The notes beneath the pieces are model-generated. The model ran no database searches, was not told the origin of the DNA, and worked only from the letters and a program-made list of their open reading frames with translations. Shown piece by piece: positions 24,901 to 33,289 of a stretch of DNA of 64,000 bases. Numbering within the stretch: the stretch's first letter is position 1; every line of letters begins with the position of its first letter. The stretch is from assembly GCA_011033025.1 (NCBI GenBank), contig WFMF01000097.1:372001-436000 (forward strand), given 5' to 3'. Made by a program: the position numbers and the translations under genes. The DNA comes from Beroe forskalii. Taxonomy: Eukaryota; Ctenophora; Nuda; Beroida; Beroidae.

Positions 24901-27900
24901 TTCATTATGGATGGTGGCATATGGCTGGCCACAAACCACAGTTCTATTGCTGTGAGTTTAGCTGGGCATCGGAGTGTGGTTACCATAAATGTATAAATGG
25001 GTGTGCCCTTATACCTTGGATTTTGGAATGGTTTCTCAAGAATTTAAGTTGAAGGTAAATTCCCAAGCACTTACCACAAGATATTTTACCCACCTGAAAA
25101 AAAATGACTCTTCAAGCAGATATTAATCCCAACTCTGGCAGCAAGGAAGATATGTGATATACTTGGTTGGATATATACCAAGTTAAAACACTCTTTAGAG
25201 AATGACATCATGAAAGCAACTATCCAAAATCCATGAGGCTTATCTGATAAAGAGAGAAGCTTTGGCAAACTTTCAAAGAGGACAGAAATTTCCTTACTGG
25301 CAGCAGTTATAATGTTTATTGTTGCAAGCATGATTCTGTGTGCTTTCTACTGGAGAAAGAAGTTCAGAAACACTGCTATTTCAAACCTCATGGGTTTGAA
25401 AGATAAGTAGCATCTAAATCTGAAGGACCCTTATAAAGTCAGTGAACCGAAGATGTCATATATAGCTTGACTTGCTTAAGTTTTACTTTCTATATTCTAA
25501 CAAATATTTTGATTGAGTGATTTAACGTTAATAATAAAGTGATTATAGTATATTCATATATTTTTTGAATGTAAAGTACAATATAATATCATATATTTAA
25601 AAGCCCTTAGCGGTGCCCTCACGAGGCTTTTCAATCAATCAGATGAAAAGAAGTGATTTTAGTTGCTTATTTTGTAATATCGAAACTTAAAATAACTGCT
25701 TCCCCATTTCAGTACGATGTATTTATGGATTATAATAGTGTTTTATGTTTTGTTAACAATCAGAAATGGTCATCTTATGTGAAAATGATTGCCAGCCTAA
25801 GACATATTTCGACCTCTTTTATACGTTTAGCCCACTGAATTTGGCAAAAAATGGGGTATTTAGAAATTTTCATCAAATTGGTATGATATAAAGACTTGAA
25901 ACCATGTTTTAACCCACCAAATTTGCTCTTTCTAGACATTCTAGATTAGTTGTTGACAGCTGTAAGACCTCCGTATCTCGATATCCCAATTTCGAAATTT
26001 GGCTTACACAGGGGTTTAAAAAAGAGGTGAAAAGGGGGTTTAATTATGGGTTTTTTTGGATTACTTTATTTTGGTGTTACTTCAGGCTATGAAAAACTGA
26101 TAGACATGTCTATGATCATATTTGTAATTCACCCTGCCTGTAGTCACACATACAAACTCGGTGATCTGAAAATGAGCGGGGCGAGCGGGGCTTGAACCCA
26201 CAACTTCTGATTGCCGGTCAGTGCTCTACCAATTGAGCTATCATAATTAGTGCCAATTTACCCACAGTACAGCAGTATTTACCGGGACCACTTTTTACCC
26301 CTTTGCGCATAGCGAAAAAGGGGTTTTTGTCGATTATCTCGAAAACAGTTCAAAATATCAACCTGGAACCATGACCCGCCCAACCAAATGCGACCATTGC
26401 GCATATTTTAAAGTAGTTATTGAGCTCCGTATCTCAAAAGGAAGCCGAGATATCGCCATTTAAAGTTTTAACCCACGCGCGGGTAAAAAAGGGGTAAAAA
26501 ATCAAGGTTCCCCAAGGAATTTTTTGGATAACTTTCTTAGGGGGTTTCTATGACCTATGAACTACCGAAAAACGTTCTAACATCTTTGGGAGGATTTAGT
26601 TCACAGGGGGTTACAGCCTGGGGCAGATACATCCCTTACTATTAGGGCACAGTGCGCCTCTTAACTGTTTTGAATTACCTACTGGTAATATTACGAAATC
26701 AACAACGTAAATTTCATGCAGACAATGTATGCAGATACACTCTGCACAATGAGTATGGCATCATGAAATCCTCTCAAACCATGTGGGGTAGAGTAGATCA
26801 TCATATCAACGAATTATTGCATAATGTAAACTGCACCATCATCGAGAGAGGGAGAGGGGCAAAAGTTGAATGGTTATTAGTCGGCATCAATTTGTACTTC
26901 GGCACACCTCAACATTAAACGTCAGCAAAACGACAAGTTAGGCAACGTGAAATTATTCATTAAAATGACCACACTTATAACTTCCTGAGCATATAAGCTT
27001 TAAATTCTTTGAATCGTGACTAAAACACGAAATCATGATGAGGTTTAGTATAGTACACCTGACGAATTCAAATTCTCAGAAGTGGATTACACTGAATTAG
27101 TCTAAATATCGCCAGTAATAGAGTATGAGAGTAGGCTGATGATGGTTCTAGTACTTGTGTCTAAGGTTATCTGTAGATAATAAATACATCAGGGCATTTA
27201 ATCCATGATGTACACATGAAATATTGCGAATACAAAACATCAATGTACTAATATTGATCCGCTTTAGCTATTTCCATTGATTTTGGATCTATAAAAACAA
27301 TGTGGAATACCAAAGAACTGATGAAAATGAATTAAGTTGAAGCCCGATAAAAATTTACGTTGAGTGAAAATTTATCAATCTAACTTTAAACTAGAAACAA
27401 CAGGTAAATGTATGTTAAAAACGCAAGGAATTATTTTCACACGAAGAGCAAAAGAGGGCACAGTGCACTAGAGCAGAGTGAGTGTAGAAGGAGCAGCATT
27501 TTACACGATATACAAGAGTTTCTCTACACCATGTGTAGCAATAGCAGTCATCACGTGACGGCTGGGATACATTATATTGAGGGATGGGAGTAGTGGAGTG
27601 AGCGAGACTTTTAAGTGAGTACACCATGTGGTACATTATGGCATCTTGTACAACGTGCCATCCTGACATCCCAGATACGTGCAAAATGAAATGTATATGT
27701 GTGTGTGTATGTATGATAAATCTTATACGACCTATCGTAAAGTATATCGTACTATCTAAGGCATGTTAGGGGGAACCCCCACAATTCTAACCATTTATAG
27801 AACAGATTAAGGGAAGGATCAAGCACCAAAATTAAGCAAAAAAGAAAAATAACGTTTAAAAAGGGGCAAAAATTGTCATAAATCACGAATAAAAGGTACG

Positions 27901-28901
27901 TAACATTTCAAAAAGGTGTGAAAATCGGAAACAGAGAGGTACCATTTTAAAAACATTTGTAAAATTATAGAAATGGAAAAAGAATTTTTTAAAATGACGC
28001 AAAAAATAATAATCAATAATGGTACCACAAGCCCCTCAAAACCTCCAAAATTAACCCCCTATTTGGCATTTTTATATCCACCAAAAGTTAAGGGGTTGCC
28101 CCCATCTTTACTCGGAAAAAGCTACGGGCACTCAACATGATATCACGGCACTTAAGATGGTATGGAATGCAACTAAACAGCAGACTCACACCACAGATAA
28201 GATAATGAACGTGCTTGTCAAGTGTGTAAATGTAGTTGCTGTCATGTACATTGTACCCGCATGATTCACTCAAGTGTTGCATCAAGGAGGATGCAAGGGG
28301 AAATAAAAGATCGTTCAGAGGGATATTCTAATCAGTGACTAAAGGCCGGTGAATCGTTTCTTATTTTATTGTTCGTTTACTATTATAACGTTATCACCAA
28401 GGGGGAGTGAGGGGCTTTTCAAATAATAACACTTAGCTAGATTGCAACAAATATGGGAAGTAAGTGTAAACATGATTAAAGGGGGTCTGAAATCGGCCAA
28501 ACATCCACTATACGTAATGTGTGAACGTCCCCATTCTAAACAATAATAACAGTGACAGTTCAAACTGCAGTTTGCGCTTTTTTTTGTGTGCGCGGCTAAA
28601 GTTTGTATTGTGTACAGACCTGTTATCCATACAGGAATAGCATATGTCTATATACCCTGCGCTAACTTACGTTGCCCAATGCCCACACCAAGTATGCACA
28701 AAGTGCCCTTGTAATGATAACAACAACAACAACCAACAACAACAACGATAACAACAACAAACAGCTGTACCTGTAGTAGGAGAGGAGCCCATCGTTGAGA
28801 ACGAACCACCGCTGTCTGTAGCCCTTGATGTAGTTGGTCCACTTGAGCAGCCACCCCCGGTACTCGGCTGTGTCCGGGGACTCGCCACTCGCACTACTCA
28901 T
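3798..28901 (-). CDS. OSBP: Oxysterol-binding protein (OSBP), 12 exons, 714 aa
   Basis: Lipid-transfer protein that exchanges sterol and PI4P at ER-Golgi contact sites. Exons in transcript order: 28771-28901, 18467-18575, 18208-18304, 11971-12092, 11601-11717, 11279-11447, 8173-8366, 7739-7852, 6929-7174, 4816-4986, 4100-4625, 3798-3946. All phases agree and sum to 2145 nt. Domains: PH at about 12-110 ([11 protein letters not shown] at the start, the tryptophan of [12 protein letters not shown] near the end); coiled-coil region about 120-245; acidic FFAT-like motif around 268-274 (DFYDAMD) that would bind VAP in the ER; ORD about 320-700, with [26 protein letters not shown] and the family signature EQVSHHPP at 432-439. 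Length is somewhat below human OSBP (about 807 aa), mainly because the N-terminus lacks the Gly/Ala-rich extension. The ATG sits two bases after a possible acceptor (ccag|gtATG), so a 5'UTR exon upstream is likely. OSBP1 and OSBP2/ORP4 orthologues cannot be separated by eye. Confidence 0.95.
4100..4625 (-). CDS. OSBP: OSBP exon 11: ORD barrel and C-terminal helices
   Basis: Largest exon, [14 protein letters not shown] to the charged helix [16 protein letters not shown]. The GC content is well above the AT-rich introns. Ends in phase 1 (tcc g|gtgag). Confidence 0.96.
4816..4986 (-). CDS. OSBP: OSBP exon 10: VSHHPP and ORD barrel
   Basis: 57 codons starting [11 protein letters not shown], with the HH pair that contacts PI4P phosphates in this family. 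Acceptor gccag|gtt abuts the G-rich minisatellite. Confidence 0.96.
4995..5610. repeat. G-rich minisatellite in OSBP intron 9
   Basis: Many copies of gagtggggcagagtggggtgtta-type units (about 11-23 bp; cores gtgggg, cagagt and tgttag). It begins right at the acceptor of exon 10. GGGG tracts every 8-12 bases on the plus strand mean the transcript is C-rich. No genuine coding sequence is seen. Confidence 0.95.
5750..6330. repeat. Tandem repeat of about 150 bp, four copies, with G/C hairpin
   Basis: Four imperfect copies of a module containing ctgggggc..gccccag (a short hairpin), then agacgttctgagtaaatgaaattg and accctaattttagccgaa. A related gggtctgggg...gccccat segment is found near 53.7 kb, so the module belongs to a dispersed family. 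Confidence 0.8.
6440..6800. repeat. Second block of the G-rich minisatellite
   Basis: Same gagtggggcagagtgggatgtt units as at 5.0-5.6 kb, separated from it by the 150-bp repeats. The two blocks were probably one array split by insertion or expansion of the middle module. Confidence 0.9.
6929..7174 (-). CDS. OSBP: OSBP exon 9: ORD core, ends in EQ of the signature
   Basis: 82 codons, [16 protein letters not shown] to SLAEQ, including [12 protein letters not shown]. The signature EQVSHHPP is split between this exon and the next. Confidence 0.96.
7679..7752. repeat. 36-bp tandem duplication of the exon 8 end and donor
   Basis: The segment gcgtcatcaaagcaacac..acaggcatagggatg occurs twice in a row. 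It carries the last codons of exon 8 plus its 5' splice site. The exon-proximal donor (7739/7738) keeps the OSBP frame. The downstream copy has ctgtaag as a second donor, after an in-frame path that would shift the join. Confidence 0.85.
7739..7852 (-). CDS. OSBP: OSBP exon 8: start of ORD
   Basis: Encodes [24 protein letters not shown] and LSRIPMP, the conserved entry into the lipid-binding ORD and its lid region. Donor cct|gtgag, with a second decoy donor 36 bp downstream. Confidence 0.95.
8020..8190. repeat. Minisatellite built from the exon 7 donor
   Basis: Five variable units of 25-40 bp, each with caacctacc[ta]gcacag on the plus strand. Read on the transcript strand, each unit repeats the exon 7 end and donor (TGTGC[AT]G|GTAGGTTG). 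The copy at 8173 is the one that joins exon 8 in phase. Confidence 0.85.
8173..8366 (-). CDS. OSBP: OSBP exon 7: FFAT-like motif and acidic linker
   Basis: Encodes [16 protein letters not shown] and a Ser/Glu-rich linker. The acidic tract before F-Y-D-A fits a VAP-binding FFAT motif, with Y in place of the second F. Both its acceptor and its donor neighbourhoods are tandemly duplicated in the flanking introns. Confidence 0.9.
8351..8445. repeat. Duplicated acceptor region of OSBP exon 7
   Basis: ccctggtggccgatctgaaatcagggag at the exon 7 boundary recurs as ccctggtggccggtctgaaatcagggag about 60 bp upstream in the intron, so there are two tttcag acceptors followed by near-identical exon starts. 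Confidence 0.8.
8646..11278. other. OSBP intron 6, no gene seen
   Basis: AT-rich, with a short ggaa microsatellite at about 10851-10873. The short open frames here lack splice context and family resemblance. No RNA gene is recognised. Confidence 0.6.
11279..11447 (-). CDS. OSBP: OSBP exon 6: coiled coil
   Basis: Encodes [10 protein letters not shown] and [15 protein letters not shown], which aligns with the RIRLEETLEQLAKQH segment of vertebrate OSBP. Ends in phase 1. Confidence 0.92.
11601..11717 (-). CDS. OSBP: OSBP exon 5: coiled-coil region
   Basis: 39 codons, [14 protein letters not shown] to SSSMIK, phase 0 at both ends. The donor aag|gtttga is somewhat weak. Confidence 0.88.
11775..11955. 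repeat. Dispersed repeat with degenerate ccctaa core (copy 1)
   Basis: Contains caggacacttcatctccc, ccctaaccctaacc, ttgctcggaatcgaagtattacga and several gtgtcgtgagat words. Related copies lie at about 22360-22480 and, inverted, 52740-52895. The ends have gacacttcatctc versus gtcgtgag[ag]tgaaatg, suggesting a small inverted-repeat element. Confidence 0.65.
11971..12092 (-). CDS. OSBP: OSBP exon 4: acidic start of coiled-coil region
   Basis: Encodes [12 protein letters not shown] through NQHGLALQQ, matching the heptad-rich segment after the OSBP PH domain. Donor cag|gtaat. Confidence 0.9.
12093..13189. other. OSBP intron 3, proximal part, no gene seen
   Basis: AT-rich sequence with short unrelated open frames on both strands (for example 12757-12939 plus). 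None shows splice context with a neighbouring exon or a recognisable domain. Confidence 0.5.
13194..14652. mobile_element. TTAA-flanked TIR element A, 1459 bp (piggyBac-like target site)
   Basis: The ends are perfect inverted repeats AGGACCAATACACTATA (13194-13210 and 14636-14652), each flanked by TTAA (13190-13193 and 14653-14656). Subterminal regions stay loosely inverted for about 200 bp and share tacgtcataaatcactg. No transposase is seen, so it is non-autonomous. TTAA target duplication is characteristic of piggyBac elements, but family membership is inferred from that alone. Confidence 0.8.
16156..16300. mobile_element. MITE copy 1, 145 bp
   Basis: Terminal inverted repeats of 21 bp with one mismatch, beginning atggcggcgtattag and ending ctaatacgccgccat. 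The interior has gctgattggtcgatgcc, also present in diverged form in the copy at 19.8 kb. No coding capacity. Confidence 0.85.
16591..17153. repeat. 65-bp tandem repeat, about 8.7 copies, each with a splice-donor-like site
   Basis: Near-identical units spaced exactly 65 bp (starts 16591, 16656, 16721, 16786, 16851, 16916, 16981, 17046, 17111). On the minus strand every unit reads TGCGTTCT.CTTTTACC.CTCA|GTAAGTC. The last partial copy is the 3' end of the open frame at 17.1-17.3 kb, so the array is reiterated exon end plus donor. Confidence 0.92.
17134..17310 (-). CDS. Possible alternative first exon of OSBP (PH-less isoform)
   Basis: An open frame starts at ATG 17308-17310 ([15 protein letters not shown]), with a run of six lysines, an acidic SSEEP and [17 protein letters not shown] donor in ctca|gtaagt ends the coding part in phase 1, and OSBP exon 4 needs exactly phase 1. 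Splicing would give a protein lacking the PH domain, as known for short ORP4/OSBP2 isoforms. Alternatively it is an unrelated ORF ending at TGA 17119. Phase match alone has a one-in-three chance of coincidence. Confidence 0.35.
18208..18304 (-). CDS. OSBP: OSBP exon 3: C-terminal helix of PH domain
   Basis: Encodes [15 protein letters not shown] and the terminal helix to MRER. Ends in phase 1 (g|gtgag) and joins exon 4 to give MRER-V-DDEED. Confidence 0.95.
18467..18575 (-). CDS. OSBP: OSBP exon 2: PH domain core
   Basis: Encodes [17 protein letters not shown] to ISNGGAQ, nearly identical in pattern to vertebrate OSBP PH domains. Acceptor ttcag|g, donor cag|gtgag. Confidence 0.95.
18705..19793 (-). 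CDS. Nested serine/threonine-rich open frame, 362 aa, unknown
   Basis: Lies in OSBP intron 1 on the same strand. It starts [16 protein letters not shown] with a basic RRRRS patch at about 20-24, then some 250 residues dominated by Ser, Thr, Gly and Asp with scattered SP/TP sites, then acidic [18 protein letters not shown] and an end in GYRQWW before a glycine run. There is no signal peptide or known domain. Its GC content and length exceed the other intronic frames, which argues for real coding. It could be an intronless nested gene, or an alternative 5' exon: a donor tggtg|gtatga near 18736 ends in phase 2, the phase OSBP exon 2 requires. A MITE sits just 5' of it. Confidence 0.5.
   Translation of the reverse strand: MTSNSSLMYAKLKNKCLDIRRRRSAVLSVLNSPDYNRNNPSTTATPSTDSCNSSSTAPNTPDLSRGSSQDGNSSSSSVECSSKGTSTGERVSQGTSTRDLTTCSSCLADDTSLGSCDEVSRSNPDGESASNLSVTSSSINESSEGYFTTTSSGSRSGYSGLRSHPDTSVCSCSGHAPNARTIAGFTSSSSDGDIRRNVLPIPVTSRSTSSSAGVISTSQLSDMSSSAVAVESIGSLNSPLLHSSPVRSTYVADRTPSPMQPTPLTSHSTPTGTHSTSLYSTPAHEPPLHRPPLQGAEFPGAVFQWATAVQRPTEDDIFSDCASEFSDELVGDISTLLDQPQVGDIGYRQWWYELASLYQGGG
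19809..19932. mobile_element. MITE copy 2, 124 bp
   Basis: Perfect 17-bp terminal inverted repeats, ggcgtattagcttactc and its complement. Same family as 16156-16300 by its termini and by the internal ggttggtcgttgtc on the reverse strand. It lies immediately upstream of the nested serine-rich open frame. Confidence 0.88.
19940..23630. other. OSBP intron 1 middle part, no gene seen
   Basis: AT-rich. At about 21150-21175 there are three to four ccctaa units beside a C-run, and at about 22360-22480 a copy of the dispersed ccctaa repeat. There are no convincing exons. Confidence 0.55.
22360..22480. repeat. Dispersed repeat with ccctaa core (copy 2)
   Basis: Shares aaccctaaccataacc, tttgctcagagttgaaatattacga and gtgtcgtgagatgaaatg with the copy at 11.8 kb. 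Confidence 0.6.
24721..25410 (+). pseudogene. Broken membrane-glycoprotein-like coding remnant inside the LIR element
   Basis: One plus-strand frame shows a Cys-rich stretch (about 24810-24905, with an N-I-T glycosylation site), then a stop at 24994. The reading continues in another frame to about 25052. The first frame resumes from 25108 to a stop at 25408, broken by TGA at 25234. The last part has a strongly hydrophobic segment (about 25307-25350) followed by basic WRKKFR and a short tail. The layout is ectodomain, one membrane span, short cytoplasmic tail. The family is not recognised. Several stops show it is not functional. Confidence 0.45.
26121..26239 (-). mobile_element. tRNA-derived SINE inserted in the right arm
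   Basis: On the minus strand the head reads like a tRNA: A box TAGCTCAATTGG (26229-26240) and B box GGTTCAAGCCC (26188-26198). The sequence interrupts the right arm exactly where the left arm is continuous, and is flanked by ATCATA on both sides. Position 33 of the anticodon loop is not T and a proper acceptor stem is lacking, so it is not a working tRNA gene. Confidence 0.75.
26650..28640. other. OSBP intron 1 distal part, no gene seen
   Basis: AT-rich, short frames only. At about 27770-28100 an A/T-rich patch with many aaa..ggtacc/ttt words resembles 20930-21130, suggesting an old diverged repeat. Confidence 0.5.
28771..28901 (-). CDS. OSBP: OSBP exon 1: start codon and first half of PH domain
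   Basis: Encodes MSSASGE through LLSYYR (44 codons, ends in phase 2 at ag|gtacag). The next exon is 10.2 kb away. A run of aac triplets follows the donor in the intron. Confidence 0.93.
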
Positions 28902-28917
28902 ACCTGGTAACAGTTAA

Positions 28918-28995
28918 CGTGGTAGTAACGTGGTAGTAACGTGTTAGTAACGTGGTAGTCAGGGTGATGCGTGGTAGTCAGGGTGAAGCGTGGTC
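28918..28995. repeat. Short tandem repeat cgtggtagt(aa) upstream of OSBP exon 1
   Basis: About six units of gtggtagtaac or gtggtagtcaggg directly upstream of the start exon. It may sit in the 5' flank or in the polypyrimidine region of a 5'UTR intron. Confidence 0.75.
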
Positions 28996-28999
28996 GTGT

Positions 29000-31900
29000 T
29001 TGGAAGTGAGTGATAAAAGTAACGACAAAGGGGTATTCTTGATTAACGTAAGCTTAAAAAACTAGAAAGTTTAAAATTGCACATTTTGTGAACATGGTGA
29101 ATGGGATCATGATAAGTCATTGGTTTGGTCCCAGTAGCAGCCTTCATCTCATATTAATGTCATACTTAGTTGTTATTTAACTTGGTAACTTTTCAGCATT
29201 TGTAGACCGTAAATTATGGGTTAGTCAACAGAGCAATACACATTACATTAGTGCATTATCTATTTTAATCTACGAACTACAGTACAGAAGTCCTGTAGTC
29301 CGATCAGTCCATATCTCAGGGTTACAAATGGCAATATAAAATTAACGAATATACGTGTATTCATAGACAACGTAACTATGCAAGGTCAATTCATATGTAT
29401 TTATGCAATATCATTCCAGTAAATCATGCTTAAAAGGATTATATGATTTTTAATAATAATTTAAGGCCTGAAAGTGAACGTTAGTGCTCTAGGGCTATGT
29501 TACTACATACAATATAATTTGATAGGAAATAAATTCAGCGTTTTGCGCAGTATCAGGGATGCATGGCATTAGTATTATTAAAGGGTTGAACTAACAAAAA
29601 ACCGAAACGGCTACAATCTACTTTCTAAACCGTGTAAACAATGATCTTAAATACAGTGCTTGAATAAACGGATGAAACTCTCATACAATACCGAAATCAC
29701 AGTGCAGTGTGCTGTGTGAACTGAGAGTATTAATCCTTGCACAGCTGGCAACGTGATATATTCGGTGGTTTCTCGCGAAAAAAAAACAGCGAAAAAAAAG
29801 CGGAGAAACAATAAAACGGCGAAACTCTGCACAAAAAGAGTTCAAAAAATAACTCCAGTACTGTAGTGGCATTACATCCTCATACGTCAAGACAGGGTTA
29901 AATTCTCTAGGTATTATTAACCTCAGCCCTCGAGCGCGCAACACTTATTATCAACTGTTGATAAATTATCCAACAACCACCGGGCCCTTAGATACACTAT
30001 TAAATTCATTGAAATACGGAAATGATGAGAAATATGAGTGGGTATCAGAATAATTTGGAGTGGTAATTTTCCAAAGATTTCTGAGTGGGGAAGGTGGGCC
30101 CGGAAGCTGAGACAGTGAGACAATGAAATCAAGCATTGAATAAGATACAGCAGATATCATCTGCTACTTAGTGTATCACAGTGAACAGGTGTTATGGCAT
30201 GTTCCCAGCAAACATCACTGTGACAGGGACACAATGAGCAGTGACCACTCACCAGACCACGTTACATCCACTAGTTTAACCTATGATGATGACATCACTC
30301 TCACTGCATGTACACACATTAATAGGTGACATGTCGCAACACAGACCTTTCCCCGGTACACGTACATTATTAAATACTAGCAGGCCCACTCAGCTACGCG
30401 CCAACTCGTTCGTAAATTCTTACCAAAAGCTTGCCCTAACCAGCGCCCTATTCTGCGCGCGCGGCGCACCGTAGTCCCCCCTCAGGCCGCGCGCGCCTAA
30501 GCATCAGGTTAGAATAAGATAAAACCAAAAGCCGACAGAATGATGTAACTGTAAATGCAACGATACTTAGGTTGATAGGAACAGAAGTTGCCGAATGTCG
30601 ATTGCCGAAGGGCGTTGTCTTAGGGCGCAAAGGTGAATGTTGATGTCTAAGGAGCAACGACGCACGCGTGGTTAGGGAACACTAAGTGTAACTCTAAAGC
30701 TTTGTTTGACTGGTTTTACCGTGAATTATTTTTTCCTTCAATTGTATACTGAATAAAGCTGCGTAAGAAATTGAAATAAATTAGAGATTAATTTTAGGCA
30801 TTGCCTGGTGCGTGCCCAGACTAAGCGCGAAAAATCAAATTCATAATTTTACGCCGCGCATTTACTCTTGTAAGTTCGTTACTCTATCTGAAATAACTTT
30901 GCGACGCGCGCAGAGTTTCTGCGCTGCGCGCAAGATTAAAATGCGCGCACCGCATTTTTTTTTTCATTTCGTTAGTTCAACAGTTTTGTTTTCCCTTACG
31001 TTTACGTGAAGTGTTCTGAATCGAACTTCGCGAAATTCTCATTAATTTTGAAACACACCGAGACGTACGGACATCGTTCAGTGCGAATTTATTTCATCGG
31101 TTGAACTCTTCCGCTTGGAGATTTTTTGTAATAACTTCCTACTTTGCTAAACTTCCAATAACTGTCGTCCTAAATATTCCTACATGCCATATGAACTTTA
31201 AAGTTTAAAAGCATCAACATTTAAAAGCAACATATTGGCATCTTAAATCACTAACGTAATAGTAACACTACATTGCGAACTACTTAATGTTGCACGTGCG
31301 CAAATATCCGATCTCCATAGCAACGGTACCTCTTTTCTCCCGTTTGCATTCGTTTCTCTTGATATTTTCTTGGCAAGCTCAAATTTAATTGTGTACGGAA
31401 GCACAGACATACATTATTCACGTGCTCTTACGAAATCTATTATTATAATCGAGAGAGGTAGTTCAAGGTAGGAGCCTCCGCTCTCCCAGAAAATCTGACA
31501 AACTAGGAGTTGAAAAACCGCCATTTTTTGCAGGGTGGTAGAAAAAGGTGTCTTCGTATTGCTACATTCTTCTTTTTGCGTAAAGGCTTTAGATTTTTGT
31601 GGTTAACGCTCAAAGTTGGAAAAAGGGTCGCGAAAAACATGATCGAGTTTTAGATTTGATTCACCAGTTGAGCGCGTTGCTATGGATACATGGGCTAGCG
31701 CGCGCAAAACTGCACGTGCATTTTCACGAAGAATCTGCCATTTCGTTGTTGTATATTTTGGAAACGTTTCCACTGTCGAAATTCATAATTTATACGTTCC
31801 AAATAGAATTTTCGAGTTCGGTAAAAAGTTTTTGACCGAAGACTAACTTATCACCGTCGTAGGAGAAATGGTAAGAGTTGTTCCATTATGAAAATTAGCG

Positions 31901-33285
31901 GTAATTCTTTCAAGAAAACAATTCGATGGTTTGCTGCGAGAATTCGACGGAATGAGGAATTCAATTATTTACTGAAGCTAGAAGTGGGTTATGAAAAGAT
32001 GAAAATGCAAACAATTTTGATTTTAATGAGCTCGGATTCAAATTTGTTGTCCATCTATTCTCCTAATCTGAACTTAAGATAAAAAACATTATTTTTGAGT
32101 TCTTCTTATTTAACAGCTGTTTGTTCGAGGTCAATATGCAATCGTAAAATTTGGTCTATATTTTCATTTATTTTCAAAGCCCTTATGTGAATATTTCGTA
32201 ATTTCGTTACGTTGCACCCCCACCCCCAGTAACAAAAAATTGCATCAATGACTAACTTAGTGTAAGATATCACATTTGACACTTCCAAACTTAAAAAACC
32301 GCAATTGTTCATTTTATTCCAATTTCATACGTTTCAATTGTTTTTGTCATTAATTTTCATAATTCAATATTATTATTTATGAAACTTGCGTTGTGGCTCA
32401 TGAATTTTGAAAATACTGCGTACTTTAATGTCCATTTTTTCAAGTCCAAGAAACCAGGGTCCTGACTAGGGCAATTATATGCTGGCATGGTGGTGCCCTG
32501 TAGCCAGCATTGAAAGGGTCGGGTGTCCTGTGACCCAGAAGGCCCAAAGGGCCTTCTAGTTATATATAAGACAGTCCATCACCTGTAGAGTGCCTGTATC
32601 AAGTCTAATGACCATTGACCACCAAACATGGCATAACTATAATACCACCAAAGTGCTTAGGGGGAGGGGAAGGGTGAGGGTGTACTCTGCGCAGAGGTCT
32701 CCCTGACATGCATACAACCAACTGACTACTACATTGAGAACACACATTATTACATTGGGAACACACATTAATATACACGTTACACACTCAGCACGCATAA
32801 TCAGGTTATGTATACATAGCAGTTAATGAAATGTTGTACATTGTGTCATATACGTGTGACGTTAATATCATTACATGTTGTTTGTATTCTACCGGAGAGG
32901 TGAGTACACATTGACTACGTAGTCACTGTCAGATATTTTGTGTACAGGGCACTCAAAATATGTAGGTACTAATTCTCATGACGGCACGGTGGTCATGTAC
33001 ATTGTACATTGTACATTGTACATGACCAGACTTACATGATGACATAGTAATTGATTAGTATGTGATAATTGTAACAATTCGTCAATAAATTACTAAACGA
33101 TAACCGATATATTGCTGGGTTCAAAATATAACTGAACAAATTATGTAGAACAAATTTGATGCTACAAGTTTTGTAAAGTTAATTAAACTGAAAATCTGCA
33201 AACAATATTAACACAATCGGGTAACTGGTTATTCTAAAACGAATCCTGATTAAAAGAACAGATATTAAAGCTTGGTCGTCTGGGA
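29000..33285. other. Upstream region of OSBP, possible CpG-rich promoter segment
   Basis: Mostly AT-rich, but 30400-30500 and 30790-30960 are rich in gcgcgc and other CpG words, unlike the surroundings. This is a plausible site for the OSBP promoter and untranslated first exon. No coding exon is recognised. A hairpin (agaaggcccaaagggccttct type) lies near 32540, and gtacatt microsatellites at 33000. Confidence 0.35.
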
Positions 33286-33289
33286 AGCA

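Larger units (their letters stand above)
23637..26641. mobile_element. Long-inverted-repeat element, 3.0 kb
   Basis: Left arm 23637-24392 and right arm 25757-26641 are diverged reverse complements of about 760 bp (the right arm is longer because of a SINE). The termini are TAGTAAGGG and its complement, flanked by TTA on both sides (23634-23636, 26642-26644), a possible 3-bp target duplication of the kind used by PIF/Harbinger elements. The centre (24393-25756) carries a broken membrane-protein-like frame and no recognisable transposase. It can fold into a very long hairpin in the OSBP pre-mRNA. Confidence 0.85.

Noticed and set aside
26160..26245. tRNA gene on the minus strand
   Set aside because: Has A and B boxes but no acceptor stem, lacks T33, and is a SINE head bounded by a target duplication.
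30432..30680. Small inverted-repeat element with ccctaacca ends
   Set aside because: Only about nine terminal bases match and the arms diverge at once; too weak to call.
31599..31835. 78-aa plus frame near the CpG-rich segment
   Set aside because: No convincing splice sites or family; probably chance in AT-rich DNA.
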